Origin: Nocardioides sp. Root240
GTDB taxonomy: Bacteria > Actinomycetota > Actinomycetes > Propionibacteriales > Nocardioidaceae
NCBI RefSeq assembly: GCF_001428825.1
Contig: NZ_LMIT01000001.1
Location: 287,226-351,225 of the forward strand
Length of the DNA stretch: 64,000 nucleotides
Direction: 5' to 3'
Position 1 is the first letter of the stretch, and every line of letters starts with the position of its first letter. Of this stretch, positions 41,919-51,781 are shown piece by piece. Under the pieces are notes generated by a model. The model saw only the letters and a program-made list of their open reading frames with translations. It did no database searches and had not been told where the DNA came from. Made by a program: the position numbers and the translations under genes.

Positions 41919-43706
41919 GTGCGCGAGTACTCCACCCCGCAGACGGTCACCGTCCCCACGACGGGCAACCTCACCGACGACGTCGTCCGCAATGCCGTTG
42001 AGGCGCCGGACGCCGTGCAGTTCAGCCGGGCAGACGGCTCCGGCGGCTGGTCCGACGTGACCTGCGCAGCCTTCCTCGCCGAGGTCACCGCGGTCGCCAA
42101 GGGGCTGCTGGCGGCCGGGGTCGAGCCCGGCGATCGGGTCGCCCTGATCTCGCGCACCCGCTACGAGTGGACCCTGCTCGACTACGCGATCTGGTTCGCC
42201 GGGGCGGCGACCGTGCCGATCTACGAGAGCTCCTCGGAGGAGCAGGTCCAGTGGATCCTGTCGGACTCGGGCGCCCGTGCGCTCGTCGTCGAGGACGCCA
42301 CCCACCTCGCCCGGGTCGGCGCGGTGCGCGCGCAGCTGCCGGACCTCGCCCACGTGTGGGCGCTCGAGAGCGGCGGGGTCGACGAGCTCGTGCGGCTCGG
42401 CGCCGCCGTACCGGATGCGGACCTGGAGGCCCGGCGGCAGGCGACCGGTCCAGCCGACCTGGCGACGCTGATCTACACGTCAGGCACGACCGGGCGCCCG
42501 AAGGGCTGCATGCTCACGCACGACAACTTCCAGAACGAGCTGTGCGTCGCCGTCGCGGAGCTCGAGCGGCTCTTCGATGCCGAGGACGCCTCGACCCTGC
42601 TCTTCCTGCCGCTCGCCCACGTCTTCGCGCGGATCATCCAGGTCGGCTGCATCAAGTCGCGCACCCGCCTGGGCCACAGCGCCGACATCAAGAACCTGCT
42701 CCCCCAGCTGGGGACCTTCCAGCCCACCTTCATCCTCGCGGTACCCCGCGTGTTCGAGAAGGTGTTCAACACCGCCTCGCAGCGGGCGACCGCCGACGGC
42801 AAGGGCAAGATCTTCGACCGCGCCGCCGAGACCGCGATCGCCTACTCGCGCGCGCTCGACGGGGGCCGCGTGCCGGTGCGGGTGCGCACCCAGCACGCGC
42901 TGTTCTCGCGACTGGTCTACGGCAAGCTCCGGACCGCCCTGGGCGGAAGGTGCGAGTTCGCCGTCTCCGGCGGAGCGCCCCTCGGCGACCGGCTCGGCCA
43001 CTTCTACCGGGGTATCGGCGTCACCGTGCTCGAGGGCTACGGCCTCACCGAGACGACCGCTGCCCTGACGGTGAACCTGCCGGACGCGCAGAAGGTGGGG
43101 ACGGTCGGGAGACCGATCCCGGGCACCGCCGTACGGATCGCGGACGACGGGGAGCTGCTCTTCAAGGGCGGCCAGGTCTTCACCGGCTACTGGAACAACC
43201 CGGAGGCGAGCGCCGAGGCGCTCCAGGACGGCTGGTTCCACACCGGTGACGTCGGCGAGGTCGACGACGAGGGCTTCGTCCGGATCACCGGGCGCAAGAA
43301 GGAGATCCTCGTGACCGCCGGCGGCAAGAACGTCGCCCCAGCCGTGCTCGAGGACCGGGTCCGCGCCTCGGCCCTGGTCAGCCAGTGCCTCGTCGTCGGC
43401 GACGGCCAACCGTTCATCGGCGCGCTCGTCACCATCGACGAGGAGGCCTTCCCGGCCTGGGCCGAGCAGCACGGCAAGACGGGCAAGGTCGCCGACCTCG
43501 TCGACGACGAGGACCTCCGCGCCGAGGTCCAGGCGGCGATCGACGAGGCCAACAAGGCGGTCTCCAAGGCGGAGTCGATCCGCAAGTTCACGATCCTGCC
43601 GGCCGACTGGACAGAGGAGGGCGGGCAGGTCACGCCGAGCCTCAAGCTCAAGCGCAACGTGGTGATGCGCGAGAGCCGCGACGAGATCGCGGCGCTCTAC
43701 GGCTGA
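41919..43706 (+). CDS. long-chain fatty acyl-CoA ligase (FadD15-like)
   Basis: A 595-residue AMP-forming ligase activating long-chain fatty acids to acyl-CoA at the inner face of the membrane. The P-loop TLIYTSGTTGRPKGCMLTH, the A5 motif LEGYGLTETTAALTVN, A7 WFHTGDVGEVDDEGFVRITGRKKE and the A10 lysine (LKLKR region near the end) are intact. Position and direction relative to the Rv2185c-like gene match Mycobacterium fadD15 (Rv2187). Confidence 0.94.
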   Translation: MREYSTPQTVTVPTTGNLTDDVVRNAVEAPDAVQFSRADGSGGWSDVTCAAFLAEVTAVAKGLLAAGVEPGDRVALISRTRYEWTLLDYAIWFAGAATVPIYESSSEEQVQWILSDSGARALVVEDATHLARVGAVRAQLPDLAHVWALESGGVDELVRLGAAVPDADLEARRQATGPADLATLIYTSGTTGRPKGCMLTHDNFQNELCVAVAELERLFDAEDASTLLFLPLAHVFARIIQVGCIKSRTRLGHSADIKNLLPQLGTFQPTFILAVPRVFEKVFNTASQRATADGKGKIFDRAAETAIAYSRALDGGRVPVRVRTQHALFSRLVYGKLRTALGGRCEFAVSGGAPLGDRLGHFYRGIGVTVLEGYGLTETTAALTVNLPDAQKVGTVGRPIPGTAVRIADDGELLFKGGQVFTGYWNNPEASAEALQDGWFHTGDVGEVDDEGFVRITGRKKEILVTAGGKNVAPAVLEDRVRASALVSQCLVVGDGQPFIGALVTIDEEAFPAWAEQHGKTGKVADLVDDEDLRAEVQAAIDEANKAVSKAESIRKFTILPADWTEEGGQVTPSLKLKRNVVMRESRDEIAALYG

Positions 43707-43740
43707 TCCGCGCGTGGCGGTCCCTCCCGGCCTGGGCCCA

Positions 43741-43756
43741 TAGTCCCAACGGGCCA
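43741..43756. promoter_or_regulatory. Tad-locus dyad 1 (cpaB operon)
   Basis: TAGTCC-CAAC-GGGCCA, 139 bases before the cpaB ATG. It is the same dyad type (TAGTCC-N4-GGACTA-like, a layout common for NarL/LuxR regulators) as those before flp1 and at 61870. The identical 10-mer TAGTCCCAAC occurs at 52465. Confidence 0.6.
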
Positions 43757-43828
43757 TGCCTTCGGTCTCGATCGGGCATCAATCGCCGCCGATTCGTGAT
43801 TTCCCTCCCCCTTTCGACCGGGCCTCGC

Positions 43829-43834
43829 TAGCCT
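43829..43834 (+). promoter_or_regulatory. putative -10 box of the Tad operon
   Basis: TAGCCT gives a leader of about 55 bases before the cpaB start. No -35 box matches well, consistent with an activator-dependent promoter. Confidence 0.35.
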
Positions 43835-43895
43835 CGGCCTGCGCTGCATCCGGGGGCAGCCGACACATTTGCATGGGGAGCGGGAGGGCTCTGAT

Positions 43896-44633
43896 ATGGA
43901 TCGTCGCAGGTTGCTGCTGGTCGTCGCCGCGGTGATTGCCGCAGTCGGCGTTGCACTCGTCTTCGCGTACGCCCGGAGCGCGGACACCCGCGCAGCGGAC
44001 AAGTACGACACCGTCGAGGTGCTCACCGCCTCCAAGGACATCGAGCCCGGTGAGAGCCTGGACGACGCCCTGGAGAACGGAAAGGTCCAGCTGACCCACG
44101 TCGCCAAGGCGCAGCTGCTGGAGGGTGCCAGCGACGACTCGGACCCGCTGCGCGACAAGGTCGCGCTCACCACGGTCTACGCCGGGGAGCAGCTGATCCC
44201 CGCGAAGTTCGGCGCCCTCGAGGACGTCGAGGCCCGCGCCACCCTCCCGATCCCGGAGGGCAAGCTCGCCATCTCGATCCTGGTCAAGGACGACGGTCGC
44301 GTCGGCCGGTTCACCAAGGCCGGCGCCGAGGTCTCGATCATCTCCACGCTGCTGGACGACAGCCAGCACCCGATCCTCACCCGGGTCCTCCTCGACCGCG
44401 TGACGGTCCTGGCCGACGGCACCCAGACCGTCGACCCCGAGGACGGCACCGACGGCGGCGACAACGTGACCGACACCGAGCTCCAGCGCCTGGTCACGGT
44501 CGCCGTGACCCAGAAGCAGGCGGAGAAGGTCCGCTTTGCCGAGAAGAGCGGCGAGCTGACGATCGCGCTGCTCAATGACGCCAGCAACGTCAAGGGCGGC
44601 CCGCCGGTCAACGCCGACAACCTCTTCGACTGA
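43896..44633 (+). CDS. cpaB: Flp pilus assembly protein CpaB/RcpC
   Basis: A 245-residue CpaB/RcpC protein. One N-terminal transmembrane helix (about residues 6-24) is followed by a SAF-type domain (VEVLTASKDIEPGESLDD, TTVYAGEQLIPAKF) and a C-terminal RcpC/CpaB domain (LAISILVKDDGRVGRFTKAGAEVSII). It would sit on the outer face of the membrane and help pilus assembly. GGGAGGG precedes ATG 43896. It heads the co-directional run cpaB-tadZ-tadA-tadB-tadC. Confidence 0.88.
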   Translation: MDRRRLLLVVAAVIAAVGVALVFAYARSADTRAADKYDTVEVLTASKDIEPGESLDDALENGKVQLTHVAKAQLLEGASDDSDPLRDKVALTTVYAGEQLIPAKFGALEDVEARATLPIPEGKLAISILVKDDGRVGRFTKAGAEVSIISTLLDDSQHPILTRVLLDRVTVLADGTQTVDPEDGTDGGDNVTDTELQRLVTVAVTQKQAEKVRFAEKSGELTIALLNDASNVKGGPPVNADNLFD

Positions 44634-44646
44634 GAGGCGTCGAACC

Positions 44647-45840
44647 ATGCCCGTCATCGTCGAGGCGGAACCCGCCTCCGTCGCCACGCTCCTGGGCTCG
44701 ATGCCCACCGGCTCGCACTCGGTCGCCTCGGTCGACCGCATGCACGCCTGGCTGGACCAGCACGCCGACGAGTACGTCGTCGTGCTCGGTCCGAGCCTCG
44801 GGCTCGACTCCGCCCTGGATGCCGTCGAGGAGCTCCGGATCAAGCGACCCACCGTCAGCGCCGTCCTGGTCCGCGACCAGTTCGACACTGACGTCCTGGC
44901 TCGCTCCATGCACGCCGGTGTCCGCGACGTCGTCGTCACCGGCCAGGACGACAAGGCCCTCACCAAGGCCGTCGAGCGCGCCCACCAGCTCTACCAGGCC
45001 CTGCGCGGGCCCGGAGGTGCCCGGCAGCTCGGCCGCGTCGTGACCGTCTTCTCCCCCAAGGGTGGCGTCGGCAAGACGACGTCCTCGGTCAACCTGGCCC
45101 TGGCGCTGGCCGACCACGGCGCGCGCAAGGTCTGCCTCGTCGACCTCGACCTCGCCTTCGGCGACGTCGCGATCACGATGCAGCTCTTCCCGACGCACTC
45201 GATCGAGCAGGCCGTCGGTGCGGAGGACTCCGTCGACCTCGCCCTGCTCGAGGGCCTGCTCACCCGGCACGAGGACTCGCTCACCGTGCTGGCCGCGCCG
45301 GCCCACCCCGACGTGCGCGAGCGGATCACTCCGCTGCTCATCTCGCGGATCCTGCGGGCACTGCGCGACGGCTTCGACTACATCGTGGTGGACACCTCGC
45401 CGTCGTTCGACGACGCGACGCTCACCGCGCTGGACGAGACCGACGAGTGCGTCATCGTGGCCACCCTCGACGTACCGACCCTGAAGAACGTCAAGGTCGC
45501 GCTCGAGACCATGGACATGCTCAGCATCGCCCGTGGCCACCGGCACCTGCTCCTCAACCGGGCCGACGACGCCGTCGGCATCAGCGTCGAGAAGGTGGAG
45601 AGCATCCTCGGGATGCCCGTCAGCGCCCAGGTGGGCAGTGCGGTCGACATCGCCGCGGCCACGAACTCGGGGACGCCGATCGTGACGCACAAGCCGCTCC
45701 ACCCCGCCAGCCAGGCCTACTTCCATCTGGCCTCGTCCGTCACGGGCGAGCCGGTCTCCGCCCCGACGCCCCTGACCGCCGAGTCCGCGGCCGATCCGGG
45801 TCGATCGCGTGGCCTGTTCCGTCGTGGGAGGAACTCATGA
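44647..45840 (+). CDS. tadZ: pilus assembly ATPase TadZ/CpaE
   Basis: A 397-residue MinD/ParA-like protein that places the Tad machine at the cell pole in studied systems. Residues 1-115 form a receiver-like domain without the canonical phospho-acceptor Asp; the ATPase has Walker A FSPKGGVGKTT (136-146), VCLVDLDLAFGDVAI and DTSPSFDDATL. The ATG at 44647 lacks a strong ribosome site. The stop overlaps the tadA start (ATGA). Confidence 0.9.
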   Translation: MPVIVEAEPASVATLLGSMPTGSHSVASVDRMHAWLDQHADEYVVVLGPSLGLDSALDAVEELRIKRPTVSAVLVRDQFDTDVLARSMHAGVRDVVVTGQDDKALTKAVERAHQLYQALRGPGGARQLGRVVTVFSPKGGVGKTTSSVNLALALADHGARKVCLVDLDLAFGDVAITMQLFPTHSIEQAVGAEDSVDLALLEGLLTRHEDSLTVLAAPAHPDVRERITPLLISRILRALRDGFDYIVVDTSPSFDDATLTALDETDECVIVATLDVPTLKNVKVALETMDMLSIARGHRHLLLNRADDAVGISVEKVESILGMPVSAQVGSAVDIAAATNSGTPIVTHKPLHPASQAYFHLASSVTGEPVSAPTPLTAESAADPGRSRGLFRRGRNS

Positions 45841-47351
45841 GCAGCCTTTCCGAAAGGCTCGCGGCCGCCCGGCGCGAAGCCGCCGCCCAGGGCAAGCACG
45901 CCGCCGAGGTCTCCGACGAGGTCGAGGAGGTCGCCACCGGCGTCGAGGTCGAGCAGGCTTCCCAGCCCGCAGCCGCCGGCAGCACCGCAGCGACCACCGG
46001 CCCCCTGTCGGCCCGCGCCGCAGCGGCCGGAGCCGACCAGCGGGCGCCTGCCCGCCGTACCCTGGCCGGTGCGGAGGTCGACCGGATCGAGGACCTGAAG
46101 TCCAGCGTCCACGAGGAGCTGCTGAAGCGCCTCGGCCCCCACCTGTACGACGCCGAGATGGACCAGGAGGAGCTGGACCAGACCGTCCGAAGCGTCCTCT
46201 CCGAGGTGCTCGGCGCCCAGGACCGTCCGCTCAGCGCGGGCGACCGGTCCAGGGTCACCCAGGAGATCACCGACGACATCCTCGGCTACGGGCCGATCGA
46301 CCCCTACCTCCGCGACCCGGAGGTCTCGGAGGTCATGGTCAACGGGTTCAACGACGTCTGGCTGGAGCGGGACGGCCGGCTGCTCAAGGCGGACGCCCAC
46401 TTCGCCGACGAGGCCCATCTGCGCCGCACGATCGACAAGATCGTGTCCCGCATCGGCCGTCGTGTCGACGAGTCCTCACCGATGGTCGACGCCCGTCTCC
46501 CCGACGGCAGCCGTGTCAACGCGATCGTGCCGCCCCTGTCCATCGACGGCTCCGCGCTGACGATCCGGAAGTTCTCGACCGACCCCTACACCGTCCAGGA
46601 CCTGATCAACTTCGGGTCCCTGACACCGCAGACGGCCGACTTCCTCGACGCCTGCGTCCGGGGACGGCTCAACGTCATCGTGTCGGGCGGTACGGGTGCC
46701 GGGAAGACGACCACGCTCAACGTGCTCTCCTCGTTCATCCCGCGCGACGAGCGGATCGTGACGATCGAGGACGCCGCCGAGCTCCAGCTCAAGCAGGAGC
46801 ACGTCGTCCGCCTCGAGTCGCGTCCTGCCAACATCGAGGGCAAGGGCGCGGTGACCATCCGCGACCTGGTGCGCAACAGCCTGCGCATGCGGCCCGACCG
46901 CATCGTCGTCGGCGAGGTCCGCGACGCCTCGGCGCTCGACATGCTGCAGGCGATGAACACCGGCCACGACGGCTCCATCTGCACCCTGCACTCCAACGGC
47001 CCGCGCGACACGCTGGCCCGCATGGAGACGATGGTGCTGATGGCGGGCATGGACCTGCCGATCCGCGCCATCCGCGAGCAGGTCGCCTCCGCCGTGGACC
47101 TGATCGTGCACCAGACCCGCTTCAAGGACGGCTCGCGCCGGATCACGCACATCACCGAGGTCGAGCGGATGGAGGGCGACATCATCACCCTCCAGGACAT
47201 CTTCGTCTTCGACAACAGCGCCGGCTTCGACGAGAACGGCCGGATCCTCGGCCGGATGCGCTCGACCGGGCTGCGCCCGAAGTTCCTGGAGAAGCTGGCC
47301 TACGCCAACGTCGCGGTCGACCCCACCATCTTCCGGATGGACCGGGTCTGA
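45837..47351 (+). CDS. tadA: Tad secretion ATPase TadA/CpaF
   Basis: A 504-residue hexameric secretion ATPase driving pilus extension (and, in bifunctional relatives, retraction). After an Ala/Glu-rich N-terminus come the CpaF N-domain (DDILGYGPIDPYLRDPEVSEVMVNG), Walker A GGTGAGKT (284-291), the Asp box TIEDAAELQL, Walker B RPDRIVVGEVRD and the His box LHSNGPRD. It overlaps tadZ by four bases and tadB by one. Confidence 0.94.
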   Translation: MSSLSERLAAARREAAAQGKHAAEVSDEVEEVATGVEVEQASQPAAAGSTAATTGPLSARAAAAGADQRAPARRTLAGAEVDRIEDLKSSVHEELLKRLGPHLYDAEMDQEELDQTVRSVLSEVLGAQDRPLSAGDRSRVTQEITDDILGYGPIDPYLRDPEVSEVMVNGFNDVWLERDGRLLKADAHFADEAHLRRTIDKIVSRIGRRVDESSPMVDARLPDGSRVNAIVPPLSIDGSALTIRKFSTDPYTVQDLINFGSLTPQTADFLDACVRGRLNVIVSGGTGAGKTTTLNVLSSFIPRDERIVTIEDAAELQLKQEHVVRLESRPANIEGKGAVTIRDLVRNSLRMRPDRIVVGEVRDASALDMLQAMNTGHDGSICTLHSNGPRDTLARMETMVLMAGMDLPIRAIREQVASAVDLIVHQTRFKDGSRRITHITEVERMEGDIITLQDIFVFDNSAGFDENGRILGRMRSTGLRPKFLEKLAYANVAVDPTIFRMDRV

Positions 47352-49267
47352 TGGCCGCCCGACGGCCTCTCGTCGTCCTCGCGGGCTTCCTGGCCGCGTT
47401 CCTCCTGCCCGCCACTGCGGCGGTCGCCGAGGACGGCACGATCGCCCATGTCGAGTCCACGGGCGAGGGCCTGCGGGTGCTCGTCAACGTCCCCCAGGGG
47501 GCCGAGGTCGACCTCTCCGGCGTCGAGGCCACCCTTGACGGTGAGGACCTGACCGCCACCGCCGTCGCCGCGGGAACGGGCACCGAGGTCAAGCGGACCA
47601 CTGTCCTCGCGATCGACACCAGCCAGTCGATGGCCAAGGCAGGTCGCTTCGCCGCGGCGAAGGCGGCTGCCACGACCTACCTCGCCACGGTGCCTGCCGA
47701 CGTCGAGGTCGGCATCGTCACCTTCGACAACGACGTCCAGGTCGCGCTCGCACCGACCACGGACCGCGCCGCGGCGCGGACGGTGGTGGACGGTCTCGGC
47801 CTCGCCCGGGACACCCTGCTCTACGACGGCGTGATGGCCGCGGTCGACGCAGCCGGCACGGAGGGCCAGCGCACGGTCCTGGTGCTCTCCGACGGTGCCG
47901 ACACCGGCGGTAGCGCCTCACTGTCGGACGTCGCCGACAAGATCACGTCCACCAACACGCTGGTCGACGTGGTCAGCCTCGGGCAGTCCGGCAGCTCGCT
48001 CGCCCCGCTGCGCACGATGACCGAGGCCGGCAAGGGCCGGGTCATCGAGAGCAGCGGTACGGCGTTGGCCGAGGCCTTCCGCGCCGAGGCGGACGTCCTC
48101 GCGAGCCAGGTGCTGGTCACCGCTCCCCTGCCGAGCGGCTTCGACGCCAGCCAGGCGACCGTGGAGGTCGTGCTGCCGACAGCCGACGAGCCGGTCATCG
48201 CCCGCGCCCTCGCGCCGATCCAGTCCGCGTCCGGCGACACCGGCCTGCCCTCGAGCCCGAAGGTGGAGATCGCCAGCCCTGGCGGCTGGAATCCCCCGGA
48301 ATGGGTGTTCTACGCCGGCATCGGCGTCCTGGCCGTCGGCCTCATCGGCGCCGCCATGCTGCTCGTCCCGGGCCGCCCGGCCCCGATGAGCATCGCCGAG
48401 CGGGTCGAGGCCTACAGCACCCAGGTCACCCGACCCTCCGAGCGCGAGGACAAGTCGGCATCGGAGCCGATGCTCGACCAGGCCAAGGCAGCCGCTGCCG
48501 GGCTGCTCGAGCGGAACCAGGGGCTCAACGAGAGGCTGTCGCAACGACTCTCGGCCGCGGGCAGTGGGTTCAAGCCGTCCGAGTGGCTGCTCGTCCACGT
48601 TGCGACCGTCTTCGTCGCGGGCCTGGCCGGCTTCCTGATCAGCGGCAGCTTGATCGCCGGCGTCGTGGCCATGGTCCTCGGGGCATTCCTGCCCCCGATC
48701 TATCTCCGCTTCCGGGCCAGCCGGCGCCGCCGAGCATTCGACGATGCCCTTCCTGACGTGCTGCAGCTGATCTCCGGTGCTCTCAGCGCCGGCCTGTCCC
48801 TGGCCCAAGCCGTCGACACCGTCGTCCGCGAGGGGCCGGAGCCGATCGCCTCCGAGTTCAAGCGGGTCCTGGTGGAGGCCCGGATCGGCGTACCCATCGA
48901 GGACGCGTTCGAGGGAGTCGCCGCCCGGTTCGAGAGCAAGGACTTCGCCTGGTCGGTCATGGCCATCCGGATCCAGCGCCAGGTCGGCGGCAACCTGGCC
49001 GAGCTGCTGACCACGGTCGCCGCCACGATGCGCGAGCGGGCCTACCTTCGTCGCCAGGTCCGCACGCTGTCCGCAGAGGGTCGGTTCTCGGCGATCATCC
49101 TGTGCGGCATGCCGCCGACCTTCGCCCTGTTCATGTTCTTCGGCAACCGTGAGTTCATCCAGCCCCTGTTCGACGATGCCCGCGGTTGGGTACTGATCGG
49201 TGTGGCGTCGGCCATGATGTCGGTCGGGTCGTTCGCGATGTCGCGCCTGGTGAAGGTGGAGGTCTGA
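47351..49267 (+). CDS. tadB: VWA-domain/TadB fusion protein
   Basis: A 638-residue fusion. A signal peptide (residues 1-26, ending AVA) leads to a von Willebrand A domain (about 83-255) with an intact MIDAS DTSQS (89-93), placed outside the membrane. A transmembrane helix at 318-340 is followed by a standard TadB part: helices near 405-450, the T2SSF domain (DVLQLISGALSAGLSLAQAVDTVVREG) and C-terminal helices. Normal TadB is about 300 residues and lacks the VWA part. The ATG overlaps the tadA stop; the end overlaps tadC by one base. Confidence 0.9.
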   Translation: MAARRPLVVLAGFLAAFLLPATAAVAEDGTIAHVESTGEGLRVLVNVPQGAEVDLSGVEATLDGEDLTATAVAAGTGTEVKRTTVLAIDTSQSMAKAGRFAAAKAAATTYLATVPADVEVGIVTFDNDVQVALAPTTDRAAARTVVDGLGLARDTLLYDGVMAAVDAAGTEGQRTVLVLSDGADTGGSASLSDVADKITSTNTLVDVVSLGQSGSSLAPLRTMTEAGKGRVIESSGTALAEAFRAEADVLASQVLVTAPLPSGFDASQATVEVVLPTADEPVIARALAPIQSASGDTGLPSSPKVEIASPGGWNPPEWVFYAGIGVLAVGLIGAAMLLVPGRPAPMSIAERVEAYSTQVTRPSEREDKSASEPMLDQAKAAAAGLLERNQGLNERLSQRLSAAGSGFKPSEWLLVHVATVFVAGLAGFLISGSLIAGVVAMVLGAFLPPIYLRFRASRRRRAFDDALPDVLQLISGALSAGLSLAQAVDTVVREGPEPIASEFKRVLVEARIGVPIEDAFEGVAARFESKDFAWSVMAIRIQRQVGGNLAELLTTVAATMRERAYLRRQVRTLSAEGRFSAIILCGMPPTFALFMFFGNREFIQPLFDDARGWVLIGVASAMMSVGSFAMSRLVKVEV

Positions 49268-50193
49268 TGATGCTGCTTCTCCTGGGATTCGTGCTCCTCG
49301 TCGGAGCCGTCGCGGCGGCGAGTGCTGCTTTCGTCAAGGGCGAGACGACCGACGGCCTCAGTCGGGCGCTCGAGGCACTCGAGCGCCAAGGCACCCACGA
49401 CCCCGAGTTCACGCGCGAGGCCGAGCTGCCGTTCACGGATCGCGTGATCGGTCCTCTCCAGGAACGGGCTCTCGGCGTCGGTCGACGAATCACGGGTGCC
49501 GACCAGTCCGAGCGGATCCGCCACAAGCTCGAGCGGGCCGGGAACCCACGTGGCTGGACCGTCGACCGCGTCATCTCCTCCAAGGTGCTGGGCGCGGTCG
49601 TCGTCCCCCTGGCGGCGGTGGCGCTCGCCCTCCTCCTCGAGGCAACGGCCGCGATCGTCCTGCTCGCCGCCATCGTGGGCGTCGTGCTCGGCTTCTTCGC
49701 GCCCGACCTCTACCTCTACAACACGGCCCAGAAGCGCGCCGACCAGGTGAAGCGAACCCTTGCCGACGCCGTCGACCTGCTCACCATCAGCGTCGAGGCG
49801 GGCCTCGGCTTCGACGCTGCGCTCCAGCAGGTGGCCCGCAACACCGACGGCCCGGTCGCCGAGGAGTTCTCCCGCATGCTGCGCGAGATGCAGCTGGGAC
49901 GAAGCCGGGCAGACGCTCTGCGGACCCTCGGCGAGCGGAGCGACGTGGAGGACCTGAAGACCTTCGCCGGCTCGATGGTGCAGGCCGACGCCTTCGGCAT
50001 CCCGATCGGTCAGGTCCTTCGAGTCCAGTCGAACGAGATCCGCGTCAAGAGGCGTCAGTACGCCGAGCAGAAGGCTCAGCAGGTGCCGGTCAAGATCATG
50101 ATCCCGCTGGTGCTCTTCATCCTGCCGTGCCTGCTGATCATCGTCATGGGACCAGCCATCCTGCAGGCCATGGACGCCTTCAAGGGTCGCTAG
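49267..50193 (+). CDS. tadC: Tad inner-membrane protein TadC
   Basis: A 308-residue type II secretion system F-domain protein that forms the inner-membrane platform with TadB. A hydrophobic N-terminus (residues 1-22) and a helix pair (about 105-150) precede the T2SSF domain (RTLADAVDLLTISVEAGLGFDAALQQVARNTDG), ending in one helix (IMIPLVLFILPCLLIIVM). Two consecutive ATG codons begin at 49267; the first overlaps the tadB stop. Confidence 0.9.
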   Translation: MMLLLLGFVLLVGAVAAASAAFVKGETTDGLSRALEALERQGTHDPEFTREAELPFTDRVIGPLQERALGVGRRITGADQSERIRHKLERAGNPRGWTVDRVISSKVLGAVVVPLAAVALALLLEATAAIVLLAAIVGVVLGFFAPDLYLYNTAQKRADQVKRTLADAVDLLTISVEAGLGFDAALQQVARNTDGPVAEEFSRMLREMQLGRSRADALRTLGERSDVEDLKTFAGSMVQADAFGIPIGQVLRVQSNEIRVKRRQYAEQKAQQVPVKIMIPLVLFILPCLLIIVMGPAILQAMDAFKGR

Positions 50194-50209
50194 GAGGACA
50201 CGGGGCCAG

Positions 50210-51781
50210 ATGGCCAGCAGCCAGACCTTTGCCGTCGTCGGTGCCGCGCGCCTGTTTGCGCTGCTGGCCATCGGCGGACCGATCCTCTGGCTGCGCCAGA
50301 GTGAGGGCGTCATTGCCCTTCTGCTCCTCGCCTTGGTGTGGATCTACCAAGGTGCCACAGCGACCCGCCGTGAGCTCGAGCTCTCGCTGAGCCCCACCAC
50401 TGAGGCTGCCGCGATCGGCATCATCAGTGGCGTCAGCATGGTCTACGGTCCGTCGATCCTGGTCGCCCTGGTCGTCCCTCCGCTCTACGCCACCGCGGTC
50501 GCCGGCACCCGCACCATGGTGCGCACCGTCCTCGTCGAGGTGATCGCGGTGGTCGCGATGGCGCTGATGTGGTGGGAGAAGATCACCTCGGAACAAGCGG
50601 TGGCGGTCTTCACCTGGGCCATGGCCGGCCTGGGGCTGAGCCTGATCGCCAGCGTCACGTTCTCGTCCAGCCGGCAGCCCGACCCGCTGGCGCCGTACCG
50701 GGACGCCCAGGAGCACCTCAAGCAGCTCCTCGCCCTCGCCGGCAGCCTCAGCTCCGGACTGGACGTCGGCGCACTCGGCGGAGAGCTGCTGAGCGAGGTC
50801 GGCGACCGGATCCCCAACCGTGGTCTGGCGCTCTACGTCCCCCGCGGCGATGCGCTGACGCCCGTGGCGTCGACCGTCGACCTCGACCCGGAGGCACTGG
50901 CTGCGTGCGAGACGCTGGCCGGCGACGTGCTCCGGGGCACACCCGAGCACAACGACACGGTCGAGATCGGCCAAGGCTTCGCCTTCCGGGTCAGCGATCA
51001 GGCGATCGTGGCCGGTCTCCGCCCGATCGGCAGCGAGCCCAGCACGGTCCCGCTGACTGAGGTCGCCGCGAGCCTCGGCGACAACGCCGTCAAGCTCGAC
51101 GCCGCCCTCCTGTTCGCCCAGTTCCGTGACGCAGCCACGGCTGACGAGCGCAACCGGCTGGCCCGCGAGATGCACGACGGCGTCGCCCAGGACATCGCCT
51201 CCCTGGGCTACCTCGTCGACGCGCTCGCTGCGCGGCCTGCGGACGAGCAGCAGGCCAAGACGTTCGCGATCCTGCGGGAGCGGGTCTCCGTCGTGGTGGC
51301 CGAGGTACGCCGCTCCGTGATGAACCTGCGTACGAGCATCGGTGAGGCCGAGAGCCTCGGCGGGGCGATCAGCAGCGTCGCGCGCCACCTCTCGGAGTCC
51401 TCCGGAATCCCGATCCGGGTCCGCCTCGACGAGCAGCCCCAACGGCTGCGTCCCGAGGTCGAGGCCGAGCTCTTCCGGATCGCGCAGGAGGCCATGAACA
51501 ACGCCGTCAAGCACGCCCGCGCCACGTCCATCGACGTCCGTTGCCAGGTCTACGCGCCCGAGGCGATCATCACCGTGACCGACGACGGCGTCGGCCTCCA
51601 GTCGGCACGCAGCGACTCCCACGGCCTGAAGATCATGCGCGAACGTGCAAGACTGATCGGTGCGGAGCTCGTGGTTCGCGACAATGCCAGCAGGGGCCTG
51701 ACGGTGTCGGTGTCCCTGAAGGTGCCCCGTCATCCGGCCGGTTCGGGTCCGGCCGACTCGACTCCAGAGGAGATGTCATGA
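50210..51781 (+). CDS. sensor histidine kinase of the Tad locus
   Basis: A 523-residue HisKA_3 kinase. Five hydrophobic helices occupy residues 5-150, a GAF-like region about 165-305, the phosphoacceptor is His322 (LAREMHDGVAQDIASLGYLVDAL), and the ATPase domain has AQEAMNNAVKHARA and DDGVGL. It starts 16 bases after tadC and overlaps the regulator downstream, so it is part of the pilus locus and probably senses surface or envelope state. Confidence 0.9.
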   Translation: MASSQTFAVVGAARLFALLAIGGPILWLRQSEGVIALLLLALVWIYQGATATRRELELSLSPTTEAAAIGIISGVSMVYGPSILVALVVPPLYATAVAGTRTMVRTVLVEVIAVVAMALMWWEKITSEQAVAVFTWAMAGLGLSLIASVTFSSSRQPDPLAPYRDAQEHLKQLLALAGSLSSGLDVGALGGELLSEVGDRIPNRGLALYVPRGDALTPVASTVDLDPEALAACETLAGDVLRGTPEHNDTVEIGQGFAFRVSDQAIVAGLRPIGSEPSTVPLTEVAASLGDNAVKLDAALLFAQFRDAATADERNRLAREMHDGVAQDIASLGYLVDALAARPADEQQAKTFAILRERVSVVVAEVRRSVMNLRTSIGEAESLGGAISSVARHLSESSGIPIRVRLDEQPQRLRPEVEAELFRIAQEAMNNAVKHARATSIDVRCQVYAPEAIITVTDDGVGLQSARSDSHGLKIMRERARLIGAELVVRDNASRGLTVSVSLKVPRHPAGSGPADSTPEEMS

